A DNA stretch of 64,000 nucleotides from Candidatus Zhuqueibacterota bacterium (GTDB taxonomy: Bacteria; Zhuqueibacterota; Zhuqueibacteria; Oceanimicrobiales; Oceanimicrobiaceae): the NCBI GenBank assembly GCA_029262055.1, contig JAJDAD010000026.1, positions 1-64,000 on the forward strand. The letters are read 5' to 3'. Positions 48,721-58,858 of this stretch are shown here, piece by piece (the stretch's first letter is position 1; every line of letters begins with the position of its first letter). The notes under the pieces are model-generated. The model ran no database searches. It saw nothing but the letters and a program-made list of their open reading frames with translations, and was not told the DNA's origin. A program made the position numbers and the translations under genes.

Positions 48721-49443
48721 ATGACGAAAATTCTTTCCGTTCGCAACCTCACAAAATGCCATCAAAGCGGTACTCGTGTTTTGACGGTCCTGAATGACGT
48801 TTCTCTCGAAGTTGAGTCCGGCACCAGTTGTGCTATTGTCGGGCCGTCCGGCAGTGGCAAGACAACGCTGCTTGGCTTGAGTGCAGGCCTGGACCTGCCC
48901 ACCCACGGATCGGTGCTACTGAAAAACGTACACCTGGAGGAGTTAGGCGAAGATGAGCGAGCCCGGTTTCGGAATCAGACCATTGGGTTCGTGTTTCAGA
49001 ACTTTCAACTGATTCCTACTTTGACCGCTCTGGAGAACATTATGGTGCCACTTGAACTGCGGGGAGAAAAAAATGTGCGCGCACAAGCGTTGATGCTTGC
49101 GCATGAAGTGGGCCTGACGGATCGTGTGGACCACTATCCGGTGCAAATGTCAGGGGGTGAGCAGCAACGAGTCGCCCTGGCGCGTGCATTCATAAATCGT
49201 CCAGCAATCTTGTTTGCGGATGAACCCACGGGCAATCTCGATTCGGAAACCAGCGAGCGGGTCGAAGACCTGCTTTTTGCACTCAATCGTACCCACGGTA
49301 CAACTTTGCTCATCGCCACGCACGATCGCGATTTTGCAGCAAAAACCAACCGAATCGTCACACTGCAAGGGGGGCGGCTTGTTTCCGATGAGAGTAACGT
49401 GGTCACTGAATCCGCGCAAGAGTTGCAGGTGCCAGCGCCATGA
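48721..49443 (+). CDS. ABC transporter ATP-binding protein (YbbA/LolD-like)
   Basis: VGPSGSGKTTLLGLSAGLD, QMSGGEQQRVALARAF, ILFADEPTGNLD. Confidence 0.95.
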   Translation: MTKILSVRNLTKCHQSGTRVLTVLNDVSLEVESGTSCAIVGPSGSGKTTLLGLSAGLDLPTHGSVLLKNVHLEELGEDERARFRNQTIGFVFQNFQLIPTLTALENIMVPLELRGEKNVRAQALMLAHEVGLTDRVDHYPVQMSGGEQQRVALARAFINRPAILFADEPTGNLDSETSERVEDLLFALNRTHGTTLLIATHDRDFAAKTNRIVTLQGGRLVSDESNVVTESAQELQVPAP

Positions 49444-50525
49444 CGGTCCTGACGCAACTCGGGTGGTCAGAGTTTTTTGCAAATGCCTACAAACCTTTGC
49501 AAGCGCAGGGATTTGGGGTCGGCAGGGTTTCGGTAGAAAACCGTGACTGCTACTCTGTCCTGACCGAGCAGGGTGAAATTATCGCCGAAGTCGCGGGCCG
49601 GCTGCGGTACGCCCGCGAGTCTTCAGCAGATCTGCCGAAAGTCGGTGACTGGGCGGCCCTGCAAATTTTTGAAGAAGGGACCCGGGCAATCATTCACGAG
49701 CTGCTGCCACGCAGGACAAAGTTTTCCCGAAAAGTCGCGGGCAAGACGTTTGACGAGCAAGTCCTGGCTACCAACATCGATGTGGTTTTTATTGTACAAA
49801 GTCTTGACGGCAACTACAATCTCCGGCGTTTGGAAAGAAGCTTGGTCATGGTAAATGAAAGTGGCGCCCGCCCGGTTTTCATTCTAAACAAGACCGACCT
49901 GTGCGACGACCTCGAGAACAAGCTGGCCGAAGTGAGCGCATTGCGACAAGATGTTCCGGTCGTCGCTGTCAGCGCTAGGCACGATCCGCTGGTGACGGAA
50001 TTGAAAAGCTACATCAAAGCTTGTGAGACGTTTGCATTTATCGGGTCGTCCGGCGTGGGCAAGTCTACGTTGATCAACCGGATTGCCGGCAAGGAAATTC
50101 AAAAAACCAGCGAAGTCCGTGCAGTGGACTCCAAAGGACGACATACGACGACGCGCCGCGAGCTGTTTTTGCTGGAAGAAGGTGGCTGCCTAATCGATAC
50201 ACCCGGCATGCGCGAGCTACAGCTCTGGCATGCCGACGAGGGACTGACGGAAACGTTTCCCGACATCGACGCCCTGGCTGAACAGTGCCACTTTTCAGAC
50301 TGCTCACATACCAAGGAGAAGCGCTGCAGCGTGTTGGCAGCGCTCGACACAGGAGAGTTGGAGCAGGAGCGCTACACCAGCTACATGAAGCTACAAAAGG
50401 AACTTGAATTTTTGGCAAGCAAGGATTCGCGCAGCAGTTACGAAGCGCGCAAGAAGGATCGGGAGCTGGGGAAAATGTACAAGCAGATCCAACAGCAGCA
50501 AAGAAGAACAAAGAAGCAATCTTAG
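49440..50525 (+). CDS. rsgA: Ribosome small subunit-dependent GTPase A
   Basis: Circularly permuted GTPase: LNKTDLCDD, FIGSSGVGKSTLINRI, DTPGMRELQLW; C-terminal zinc site CHFSDCSHTKEKRCSV. Confidence 0.93.
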   Translation: MTVLTQLGWSEFFANAYKPLQAQGFGVGRVSVENRDCYSVLTEQGEIIAEVAGRLRYARESSADLPKVGDWAALQIFEEGTRAIIHELLPRRTKFSRKVAGKTFDEQVLATNIDVVFIVQSLDGNYNLRRLERSLVMVNESGARPVFILNKTDLCDDLENKLAEVSALRQDVPVVAVSARHDPLVTELKSYIKACETFAFIGSSGVGKSTLINRIAGKEIQKTSEVRAVDSKGRHTTTRRELFLLEEGGCLIDTPGMRELQLWHADEGLTETFPDIDALAEQCHFSDCSHTKEKRCSVLAALDTGELEQERYTSYMKLQKELEFLASKDSRSSYEARKKDRELGKMYKQIQQQQRRTKKQS

Positions 50526-50565
50526 TTGTCCTACCAATCCACTCACCCCCTTTCTTTGGCCATTC

Positions 50566-53115
50566 ATGGAGAATAAACACAGTCGGATTTTTAACCCCTG
50601 GCTTTTGAAAATGGCTTGGCGCGACAGTCGCAGTCACCGGCGGCGTCTGCTTCTGTTTGTGTCCTCCATCGTGTTAGGCATTGCGGCTTTGGTGGCGATT
50701 GGGTCTTTTGGGGTAGCGCTGGAACAAGCAATTGACGAACAGGCGAAAACCCTGATGGGGGCCGATCTCATGTTTTCCAGCCTGCGTCCTTTTCCCGACC
50801 AAATGGAAGCGATCATCGATTCGCTGGCGGGGGAGCAGGCCAGGGCGCTGGTGTTCAGCTCCATGGCTTATTTTCCCAAAACACAGGATGCTCGCCTGGT
50901 GCAGGTTAGAGCCCTGGACGGGCCGTACCCCTTCTATGGCGCCATCGAAACCGAGCCACAAGGGGCCGCCCTCAGCTATTTGAACGGACCGTTTGCCTTG
51001 GTCGACGCTGCGCTGCTGCTGCAGTACGGCGCCCAGCCCGGCGACTCGATGCAGATTGGCACCACAAAATTCGTGATTGCAGCCCGCATCAAAAAGTTGC
51101 CCAGCAGCCCGCCGGTTGCGAGCAGTTTCAACCCGAAAGTCTACGTGCCGGTCAGCCATCTCGATACGGCCTATTTGCTGGACCGGGGCAGTCTGGTCAG
51201 CCACCGGGTTTATTTCAAATTCGACGACAACCGCGATGTCGAACAGACGGTTACGGTATTACAGAGCACTCTCAACCGGCACAGAATTCGAACCGATACC
51301 GTCGAAAACAGAAAGCAGCAAGTCGGTGACACCTTGAAGAACCTGTACCGGTTCCTGAATCTGGTCGGGTTCGTTGCGCTCGTTCTGGGTGGCATCGGTG
51401 TTGCCAGTGCAGTGCATGTTTACACCAGACATAAACTGGGCAATGTCGCAATCCTGCGTTGTGTCGGTGCACGCGCAAGGGAGGCCGTGCTGATTTATTT
51501 GCTGCAAGTTGTGGTAATGTCTGTTGCGGGCTCCCTCGCCGGAGCAGGTCTGGGCATTGTGCTGCAGGCTGCTTTGCCGGCCGTATTTTCCGACTTTCTG
51601 CCGGTGACAGTGCGGAGCTTTGTATCTTGGGGCGCGGTTGTGCAGGGATTCGGCATCGGTCTGTCCATGTCTCTTTTGTTTGCCCTCCTGCCATTGCTTT
51701 CACTGCGCAAAGTGTCCCCTTTGCTCGCTTTACGCGCCTCGTTTGGTGGCGCTCAAGGCACACGGGACCGGGTCCGGTATCTGCTCTATTTTCTGATTAT
51801 TCTGTTCGTGACGCTGTTCGCCATCACGCAATCCGCAGACTGGCAGTTTGGCGCTGCCTTTGCACTCGCGCTTCTGACTGCGTTGCTGGTTTTGGCAGGC
51901 GTTGCCAAGCTTCTGACATTTTCCTGCAAGAGGTTCTTTCCAAAATCGTGGAGCTATGTTTGGCGTCAGGGATTGGCTAATCTGTACCGGCCGAACAATC
52001 AGACCCTGGTGTTGATGCTTGCGGTTGGTTTGGGCACATTTCTAATTACGACCCTATACCTGACCCAGAATATTTTGATACGGAAAGTGAGTTTCTCGGG
52101 AGGAGGACAGAGGCCCAATCTGGTTTTTTTTGACATCCAAACGGACCAAAAGGAAAAGATTGGCGAGCTGGTGCAAGCGAATAATCTGCCCGTAGTGCAA
52201 GAGGCGCCGATTGTCACGATGCGGCTGGCAGCGATTAACTCTGTGGGCGTCGAGGAGATTCTGAGTGACAGCACGGCCGGAGCCAACCGTGGACTGCTGC
52301 GCTGGGAGTTTAGGACCACGTACCGCGACTACCTGTTTGACTCGGAGGAAATCGTGGCCGGCGAGTGGATTGGCAGGCTTGAAAATGAACCGGGAGTCAT
52401 TCCGATTTCCCTGGAAGAGGGCACCGCTGCCCGTATGAACATAGAGCTGGGCGATACCCTGGTTTGGAATGTCCAGGGGGTAGCGGTTACGACCCGGGTC
52501 GCCAGTCTGCGCAAGGTAGACTGGCAACGTGTTCAGGCAAATTTCATGGTTGTTTTTCCGGTGGGCGCTTTGGATTATGCGCCACAGGTCTTCATCCTGG
52601 CCACCTGGGTTCCATCGGCCGAGGCGTCTGCCAGTCTGCAAAGAGAGGTCCTGGCGGCGTTCCCGAATGTCTCCATGATCGATCTTGCTCTGGTTCTCAA
52701 TACGCTTGATTCGTTTCTGAGCAAAGTTTCTTTTGTCATCCGCTTTATGGCGTTTTTCAGCATCTTTACAGGTATGGTCGTTTTAGCGGCCGCAGTTATT
52801 ACCAGCAGATTTCAACGGATTCAGGAGAGTGTGCTTTTGCGCACGCTGGGCGCTTCACGGAAACAAATAAGCACGATAATGGTCGTGGAGTACATTTTCC
52901 TGGGTGGGCTGTCTGCCCTGACAGGCCTCGTTCTTGCCTATATTGCCGGCTGGGCATTGGCCTATTTTGTTTTTGAGTCCGTATTCTTGCCGAGTATCCT
53001 GCCTTTTGTTGTGGCATTCACCTCCGTTGTAGGCCTGACTGTCCTCATCGGCTTGCTCAACAGCCGCGGTGTGCTGGACCGCCCACCTTTGGAGGTCCTG
53101 CGCCTGGAGAACTGA
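50566..53115 (+). CDS. ABC transporter permease, FtsX-like (YbbP-type)
   Basis: MAWRDSRSHRRRLLLFVSSIVLGIAALVAIGSFG; VASAVHVYTRHKLGNVAILRCVGA; two FtsX cores; start chosen at ATG 50566. Confidence 0.9.
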   Translation: MENKHSRIFNPWLLKMAWRDSRSHRRRLLLFVSSIVLGIAALVAIGSFGVALEQAIDEQAKTLMGADLMFSSLRPFPDQMEAIIDSLAGEQARALVFSSMAYFPKTQDARLVQVRALDGPYPFYGAIETEPQGAALSYLNGPFALVDAALLLQYGAQPGDSMQIGTTKFVIAARIKKLPSSPPVASSFNPKVYVPVSHLDTAYLLDRGSLVSHRVYFKFDDNRDVEQTVTVLQSTLNRHRIRTDTVENRKQQVGDTLKNLYRFLNLVGFVALVLGGIGVASAVHVYTRHKLGNVAILRCVGARAREAVLIYLLQVVVMSVAGSLAGAGLGIVLQAALPAVFSDFLPVTVRSFVSWGAVVQGFGIGLSMSLLFALLPLLSLRKVSPLLALRASFGGAQGTRDRVRYLLYFLIILFVTLFAITQSADWQFGAAFALALLTALLVLAGVAKLLTFSCKRFFPKSWSYVWRQGLANLYRPNNQTLVLMLAVGLGTFLITTLYLTQNILIRKVSFSGGGQRPNLVFFDIQTDQKEKIGELVQANNLPVVQEAPIVTMRLAAINSVGVEEILSDSTAGANRGLLRWEFRTTYRDYLFDSEEIVAGEWIGRLENEPGVIPISLEEGTAARMNIELGDTLVWNVQGVAVTTRVASLRKVDWQRVQANFMVVFPVGALDYAPQVFILATWVPSAEASASLQREVLAAFPNVSMIDLALVLNTLDSFLSKVSFVIRFMAFFSIFTGMVVLAAAVITSRFQRIQESVLLRTLGASRKQISTIMVVEYIFLGGLSALTGLVLAYIAGWALAYFVFESVFLPSILPFVVAFTSVVGLTVLIGLLNSRGVLDRPPLEVLRLEN

Positions 53116-53172
53116 TTTTGGTTGCCTTAATGCCGAGGCCATCATAAGAACCAGCAGCCGTCACAATCTCTT

Positions 53173-54504
53173 TTAGCTCGGGAAGCATTTTCCAAAAGCC
53201 AGCAGCAATTTGGGCGAGCCTTTTATTCTAATTTTCATGGTTAGCAAGGCCCGGACAATGTGCGTTTCTTTGGCGAGAAAGCTTAACCAGGTACGACTGT
53301 CTGCCCTCACCGTCAAATCGGCTTTTCCCTGAAGACCGGTTTGTACTTGCAGCGTTTCAGCGCTGATGTGGACGGTTGCGGTCGCTTCTTCCTTGCCCGT
53401 AAAAATGAAATGGTATGTTGCGGCTAGTCCTTTCGAGTGGCCTCGCTGAAAGGTCAACGGGAGGCCCTCCAGAAATCCGTCGATTGAACTTGGGCGAAGC
53501 CCATTTCCGACTGTCCGCACTGCTTTAGATTTGAACCGTCGTTTTACATAGGATTCGGCGTCAGACCCGGGTACCGCGTAGACAATTTCCTCTTTCTGTT
53601 GCAAGGGCTTCACCGTTTCGTTCAGAAACTCCTTTTTGTCCAGTTGATAGGCGCCGATTACGTCCTCTCCTGCCGGGCAGACAGACATGCAGTAGGCTGC
53701 TTTGTAATTGGCGCCAAAGGATAGACTCTGCCACATGGAGACGGTTTCGGAATCTGTAACCTTGCCACGATACGAGCGCGAATCTTTGCTGCCGGCGATA
53801 TTTTCAACCCAGTCCGAAAAACCACCCATAAACTCACGGTAATTGTGCGTGTAACAGGCTGAAAAGTCGAAGTAGCCGTCGGAACCGATGGCGCCCGTTG
53901 GGCAGGCCGCGACGCATAGTTTGCATTCGAGACACGGGTTGAAGTCGATCGGCCGGTTGTACTCGCTGACCTCGGCATCTATGACCACCGTACCGAGGAG
54001 AATGAAGTTGCCGAACTTCGGATGAATCACATTGCGATGGATTCCCATAATTCCGAGTCCGGCCGCCTCGGCCACCGGTTTGTGCGAGACGACCCACATC
54101 TTACCGGGCCATTTATCGGCTTCCATCGGAAAGCCCATGGCGGGATTTATCGCCTTTACGCCGCGCTGCTCCAGTTCGGCGACAATCTTGTGCCCCACTT
54201 CATTGACCTCTTCACCCACGTGATGAAACTCGATATTCGCGATGGACCGGGCGGGACTGCGAATAGGCTCCCTGTTCATTTTGCACAAAAAACTGATGAG
54301 AGTCTTTGCACGCGGAAAACTGGAGAGGATGTCCTGTTTCTGCTCAGCCAGTGCGGGCCTGCTGATTTCTACAAAACCGACGTCGTCAGCGCCGGATTCC
54401 AGACAGATTGTTGTAAGTACCTCTGCCGCGATGCGAAGGTTGCCATTTCTGGCTTTGGAAGCAACGTTTGTCGTTACGGCTTCCGGGGCGATTGGCGGAT
54501 TCAT
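53173..54504 (-). CDS. 4Fe-4S ferredoxin-domain (QueG-like) protein with C-terminal SCP2-like domain
   Basis: CLECKLCVAACPTGAIGSDG, CMSVCPAGEDVIGAYQ; C-terminal YHFIFTGKEEATATVHISAETLQVQTGLQGKADLTVRADSRTW. Confidence 0.82.
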   Translation of the reverse strand: MNPPIAPEAVTTNVASKARNGNLRIAAEVLTTICLESGADDVGFVEISRPALAEQKQDILSSFPRAKTLISFLCKMNREPIRSPARSIANIEFHHVGEEVNEVGHKIVAELEQRGVKAINPAMGFPMEADKWPGKMWVVSHKPVAEAAGLGIMGIHRNVIHPKFGNFILLGTVVIDAEVSEYNRPIDFNPCLECKLCVAACPTGAIGSDGYFDFSACYTHNYREFMGGFSDWVENIAGSKDSRSYRGKVTDSETVSMWQSLSFGANYKAAYCMSVCPAGEDVIGAYQLDKKEFLNETVKPLQQKEEIVYAVPGSDAESYVKRRFKSKAVRTVGNGLRPSSIDGFLEGLPLTFQRGHSKGLAATYHFIFTGKEEATATVHISAETLQVQTGLQGKADLTVRADSRTWLSFLAKETHIVRALLTMKIRIKGSPKLLLAFGKCFPS

Positions 54505-54558
54505 AAGACCTCCCTCAAGAGTGTATATGCACGTAATTGGGTAAATTTTTTCTCTTTG

Positions 54559-55011
54559 CTATCGGTTGCCGGCCACCTGAATAGTCTCGGTTAACTTTGA
54601 AAACAGGATCGCAACAGAATCACGCCCAAGCCCTTCAATGAAATGCGCTTGTGCTGAGCGCCACAGGGTTTCAGCGCGCTCCATTTTTAGTCGACCTTTC
54701 TTGCTCAGGGTCAAAATGCGTGTCCGCTGGTCGCTTCCCGGCATCATTTCGATGAGATCTTGTTTTATCAGCGGCCGGAGGTTACGGGTCAGGGTTGTCC
54801 GGTCCATGACCAGCCGTTTGGCCAGTTGCGATATCCCGATCTCTCCGGTATTTGCTGCTGCCGCAAGAATTGTGAATTGCGTAGCGCGCAAACCGCTTGG
54901 CTGTAGACATTGATCAAAATATTGGGTCACGGCACGCGATGCCTTGCGCAAATTCATGCAGGTACAGAGTTGCACATTTGAAAAATCAGTCTTGGGATCT
55001 GTCATAGTCAT
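54559..55011 (-). CDS. MarR family transcriptional regulator
   Basis: LRATQFTILAAAANTGEIGISQLAKRLVMDRTTLTRNLRPLIKQDLIEMMPGSDQRTRILTLSKKG. Confidence 0.92.
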   Translation of the reverse strand: MTMTDPKTDFSNVQLCTCMNLRKASRAVTQYFDQCLQPSGLRATQFTILAAAANTGEIGISQLAKRLVMDRTTLTRNLRPLIKQDLIEMMPGSDQRTRILTLSKKGRLKMERAETLWRSAQAHFIEGLGRDSVAILFSKLTETIQVAGNR

Positions 55012-55059
55012 TTATGTGAATATACACCTATTTATATTGTTTGTCAAGCTTTTCTTAAA

Positions 55060-55536
55060 GTGTTTGCAGTTATGCTGAGTATGGGGCTATATTACATGCT
55101 TTGCCTCCTTCGCGTGTCGAAGAATTCAAAGCCATCAGCCAGGAACCGCTTGTTGCCTTTTAGAAAGATAATTGTGGGTGTTGTTTTAGGGCTATTTGTG
55201 GCCCACCAGCAACCCTTTACTATTTCGATGCCGTCCACGGACACCGGTGTGGCCGAATGCGGTTGTGCAGCAGATAGCTGTGCCTGCGACCACTCGGCCG
55301 AGGGGATGGCCTGCCATTCGCATGCCGTGGATGTTGGCTCTGACCTTTGTTATGCTGCGGCAACGAGCCCCATCTCCAGCACCATGCCTTTGCGATTTGT
55401 TTTCGAACCCTTCTTGCTGTTTGCCGGAGACTCCGGCTTGTCTGTGTCCGTCAGAGATATTGACTATTTCGTCTCGCCCTTTACCTACTCGGATATAACC
55501 GTAACGCCTCCCGAGAAACCTCCTCGAGTTGTTTGA
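55060..55536 (+). CDS. Hypothetical Cys/His-rich exported protein
   Basis: ECGCAADSCACDHSAEGMACHSHAVDVGSDLCYAA; the start codon is uncertain. Confidence 0.55.
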   Translation: MFAVMLSMGLYYMLCLLRVSKNSKPSARNRLLPFRKIIVGVVLGLFVAHQQPFTISMPSTDTGVAECGCAADSCACDHSAEGMACHSHAVDVGSDLCYAAATSPISSTMPLRFVFEPFLLFAGDSGLSVSVRDIDYFVSPFTYSDITVTPPEKPPRVV

Positions 55537-55592
55537 GCAAAACCCGTAGGGCTACACTGGTTTACGCAACTCTTAAAATGGAGGTTTTACGT

Positions 55593-56630
55593 ATGAATCG
55601 ACTTGTATTTTGGGCCGGCCTTGCTCTTGCTTTGCTATTGGGCGGTACGGAGAATTCAAGGTTTTCGCTTTTGCCGACCAAAGCATCGGCATGCGACTAT
55701 TGTCTGCTAACACAAGGACTTTCCCCTTTGGAGACAACACATGGGTTTGGTTTTCGGGTTGACGGCAGATACACGCGATTGAACTCGGTCTTTTCCGGCA
55801 GCAGTGAGGTGGAAAATCATGACAATGAAAAGGAAACTCATTTCACCACGCAATTTACCGGATTTTACAACGCGTCTGACAGGTTGACATTGATCGCAAT
55901 CATGCCAATTCCGCGGCGTTCAGTGTCCCTGACTTTGGAGAATGAACCGGGCCACGATGACGGCGAGGCTGGGGATGGGCACGCGGATGAACATACTGAC
56001 GAGCTTGTCCACGGGCATAGCGCGCCAGGCACGGCGTTTAGCGCTGGTGACTTGAATTTGCTCGGACGGTACACTTTCTTCAGTAAACACAACTATCAGC
56101 AGTCGACTCTGCTGGCAGTGCAGGGTGGTGTTAAAATTCCCACGGGAGCGACTGATAAACTGGACGACACCGGGGAGTTTTTGGACGCGCATATTCAACC
56201 CGGCACCGGATCCTGGAATTTCCTGGCGGGGTTGACTTTCAACTATGTCAAGAATCGTTTCGGACTGACCAGTAGTTTACTCTACTCGATAAATACCACT
56301 GGTGAATCCGGCGATGATGACTATAGGTTTGGCAACTGGTTGAATGCGGAAGTCACGGCCAAGTATCCGATCGTATCCGGCAAACGGAATCTATTCCTGT
56401 CCCTGGGGTTGAATGGAGAATTCCGCGGCAAGGAAGAGATCAACAATGTAACGCTCAGCAACACCGGCGGAGAGGTCTTATACCTTGCTCCGGGTTTACA
56501 ATTCATGTTTTCTCGCCGATTTGTATTGGAAGCATCTGTCTTTTATCCCTTTTATCATAATTTAGATGGCAGCGAGCAGCTCGGTGAGGATTTCAAATCG
56601 TTCTTTGGCATCAACTATGTCTTGAACTAG
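55593..56630 (+). CDS. Outer-membrane beta-barrel protein with His/Asp-rich loop
   Basis: Signal peptide, SACDYCLLTQGLSPLETTHGFGFRVDGRYTRL, His-rich DDGEAGDGHADEHTDELVHGH, aromatic/Asn C-terminus. Confidence 0.65.
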   Translation: MNRLVFWAGLALALLLGGTENSRFSLLPTKASACDYCLLTQGLSPLETTHGFGFRVDGRYTRLNSVFSGSSEVENHDNEKETHFTTQFTGFYNASDRLTLIAIMPIPRRSVSLTLENEPGHDDGEAGDGHADEHTDELVHGHSAPGTAFSAGDLNLLGRYTFFSKHNYQQSTLLAVQGGVKIPTGATDKLDDTGEFLDAHIQPGTGSWNFLAGLTFNYVKNRFGLTSSLLYSINTTGESGDDDYRFGNWLNAEVTAKYPIVSGKRNLFLSLGLNGEFRGKEEINNVTLSNTGGEVLYLAPGLQFMFSRRFVLEASVFYPFYHNLDGSEQLGEDFKSFFGINYVLN

Positions 56631-56716
56631 ACTTTTGGCCCGGCCATTTGCTGATGCATTTGGCCGGGAACCAAATTCACTTTACAGTAGTGAGCTTTTT
56701 GTTCTAAATGATTCAT

Positions 56717-57073
56717 GGGGACGACATGGCTTCGACGGGGGTCGAGGAGCCAAGAACTGCATGCCGAGGTTTTTTCAGGTCCTCGTAAAACAACTGGAAA
56801 ACCTAATTAAACGCAGACAATTATGCGTATGCTTTGGCTGCCTAACTAGACAGCCCGCTTGCTTAGGCGCGGCCACGAAGTCTAAGCTAAGTGTCGATGC
56901 TTGTGGCTATATCACCCGCTCTGCTTGAGGGCAGGTGACGAATCCTTTCAAGCTGGTTTCGACGGGTTTTGTTTGTTGCACCTTTCGGAATGAGACCAAA
57001 CAATAAACTAAGCATGTAGATGTTTTTGGGGACTGTCCTTCGGACGTGGGTTCGATTCCCACCGTCTCCACCA
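56717..57073 (+). ncRNA. ssrA: tmRNA (ssrA), proteolysis tag ADNYAYALAA
   Basis: 5' GGGGACGACATGGCTTCGACGGGGG; 3' GGTTCGATTCCCACCGTCTCCACCA; tag frame GCAGACAATTATGCGTATGCTTTGGCTGCC-TAA at 56813-56845; acceptor stem GGGGACG/CGTCTCC. Confidence 0.97.
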
Positions 57074-57243
57074 TTTGTTACGCACCTCTTCCCAAGAGTA
57101 CTGCCTAAGGGTTGTACATTATTTTATGTCAGCCCTTGGTTGGCTCATCCCGTCAACTTCATCCAATAGGCTATCATCGCTTTTGCCGGTTCCCTGGTAG
57201 ATGACTCGTTACTGTTACTTACCTAATTCTCATCGGAGGCTTA

Positions 57244-57798
57244 ATGTTTATTCGGCGACAACTGATTCTGTTGCTACTTAGTGGTCTTGCTGTGACCGCC
57301 TCCACCCAGGGGAAAAAGTCTTCGCTACCGGACAGCGTGCGCTATCCCTGCAGGTATGATTCCAACTACAGTACGTTGGATTTTTGGGTCGGAACCTGGG
57401 ACGTTTTTGACAAGAAAGGAGATAAAGTCGGTACGAACATGATCGAAAAAATTCTTTCCGACTGCGCGGTGATAGAGAACTGGGAGGGCAGTAGCGGCTA
57501 TAAGGGAAAAAGCCTGTTCTACTACCATCAATCCGAAGCTGTCTGGAAGCAAGTTTGGGTGACGGAATATGCTACAAGTCCGCGAGGCCTGAAGGAAAAA
57601 GTGCTGGTTAAGCGCTTTGCCGGCGGCAGGACTCGTTTTCAGGGAGAACTAGAGGGTCCCAAGGGCACGATTCTCGATCGCACAACGTTGACGCCGCTAC
57701 TGGACGGTCGTGTAAAGCAGGTTATCGAGGTGTCCGCGGACGACGGCGAAACGTGGAATATGACTTTCGAAGCGTACTACGTGCGGCAGGGAGGGTGA
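57244..57798 (+). CDS. Exported hypothetical protein (DUF1579-like)
   Basis: DFWVGTWDVFDKKGDKVGTNMIEKILSDCAVIENWEGSSGYKGKSLFYYH. Confidence 0.65.
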   Translation: MFIRRQLILLLLSGLAVTASTQGKKSSLPDSVRYPCRYDSNYSTLDFWVGTWDVFDKKGDKVGTNMIEKILSDCAVIENWEGSSGYKGKSLFYYHQSEAVWKQVWVTEYATSPRGLKEKVLVKRFAGGRTRFQGELEGPKGTILDRTTLTPLLDGRVKQVIEVSADDGETWNMTFEAYYVRQGG

Positions 57799-57823
57799 GC
57801 AGAGTCAAGAAACCGCCCAGGCC

Positions 57824-58858
57824 TCAATCCAGGGTCAGAATCACCTTGCCGATACTCTTTCTGCTCTGCAGGTAGTCGTGTGCTTGAGCGGCCTGCTCAA
57901 ACGGGAAGGTCCTGCCAATAATTGGCCGCAGTTTGCCGGCATTGGCCCACTCGAGCAATTGCGCAAAAGCTTTTCCCAGCCGGTTGACACTTTCAAACAT
58001 GTATGCCAGATGAAAGGCTGCGATGGTCTTGTTGTCCGGCATCATTTTGAAGGGGTTAAATCGCGGCAGGGTCAGATACCTGTAAGCGAGTTTGAGCCAG
58101 TTCCGCCTTCTTCCGCTCGGCATCATGTCGCCTAAGCCGAAAATAATCAAACGGCCCATGGGATTGAGCAGCCGGTAGCCCTTACGAAATGACCTGCCGC
58201 CAATGGAGTCCATGATTAGATCCACGCCCTTACCGGAATTCAGTCGCCGAATCTCCTGTTCAAAATCCTGGGACTTGTAATTGATGGCATGCAGGTCGGC
58301 TATGGATTTGATGAACTCGATCTTGGCGGGCGAACCACAAGTTGCAAAGATCTCGGACTGGAAGATTTTCGCTATTTGCAAGGCGGCCGTCCCGACTCCA
58401 CCGGCAGCAGCATGAATCAACACTTTCTCCCCGACCGCAATGTGTCCGAGGTTGATCATGCCGTGATAGGCGGTCAAGTAGGTGGTGGGAAAGCCTGCCC
58501 CTTCTTCATAGGAGAATCCATCCGGCAACGGTTTGACGAGAGCCTGGTCGGTTTTCACATAAGATTTGTAACCGCCGAACCGGGTGACGGCAAATACTCT
58601 TTGACCGACCGTCAGATTCTTGACTCCGAGTCCAACTTCTGCGACCGTTCCCGCGACCTCGAACCCCGGCACAAAAGGAGCCTTGGGCGCTGCCGCGTAC
58701 AGCCCCATCCGTTCAAAGATATCCGCGAAATTCAGGCCGACCGCCTTGACTTCGACCAGAACCTCCCCGTCGGATAGGGCAGAGATCGGTTCTTCTCTGA
58801 TTTTCAGGACCTCGGAGGGTCCAAAGCGCGTAATTTCTATTATTTGAGCCGATTTCAT
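57824..58858 (-). CDS. Zinc-type alcohol dehydrogenase-like / quinone oxidoreductase (MDR family)
   Basis: VEVKAVGLNFADIFERMG, VPGFEVAGTVAEVG, VLIHAAAGGVGTAALQIAK. Confidence 0.9.
   Translation of the reverse strand: MKSAQIIEITRFGPSEVLKIREEPISALSDGEVLVEVKAVGLNFADIFERMGLYAAAPKAPFVPGFEVAGTVAEVGLGVKNLTVGQRVFAVTRFGGYKSYVKTDQALVKPLPDGFSYEEGAGFPTTYLTAYHGMINLGHIAVGEKVLIHAAAGGVGTAALQIAKIFQSEIFATCGSPAKIEFIKSIADLHAINYKSQDFEQEIRRLNSGKGVDLIMDSIGGRSFRKGYRLLNPMGRLIIFGLGDMMPSGRRRNWLKLAYRYLTLPRFNPFKMMPDNKTIAAFHLAYMFESVNRLGKAFAQLLEWANAGKLRPIIGRTFPFEQAAQAHDYLQSRKSIGKVILTLD

Noticed and set aside
57040-57073. T-loop/CCA motif considered as a tRNA gene
   Set aside because: It is the 3' tRNA-like end of the tmRNA; the 5' half with the tag frame lies upstream.
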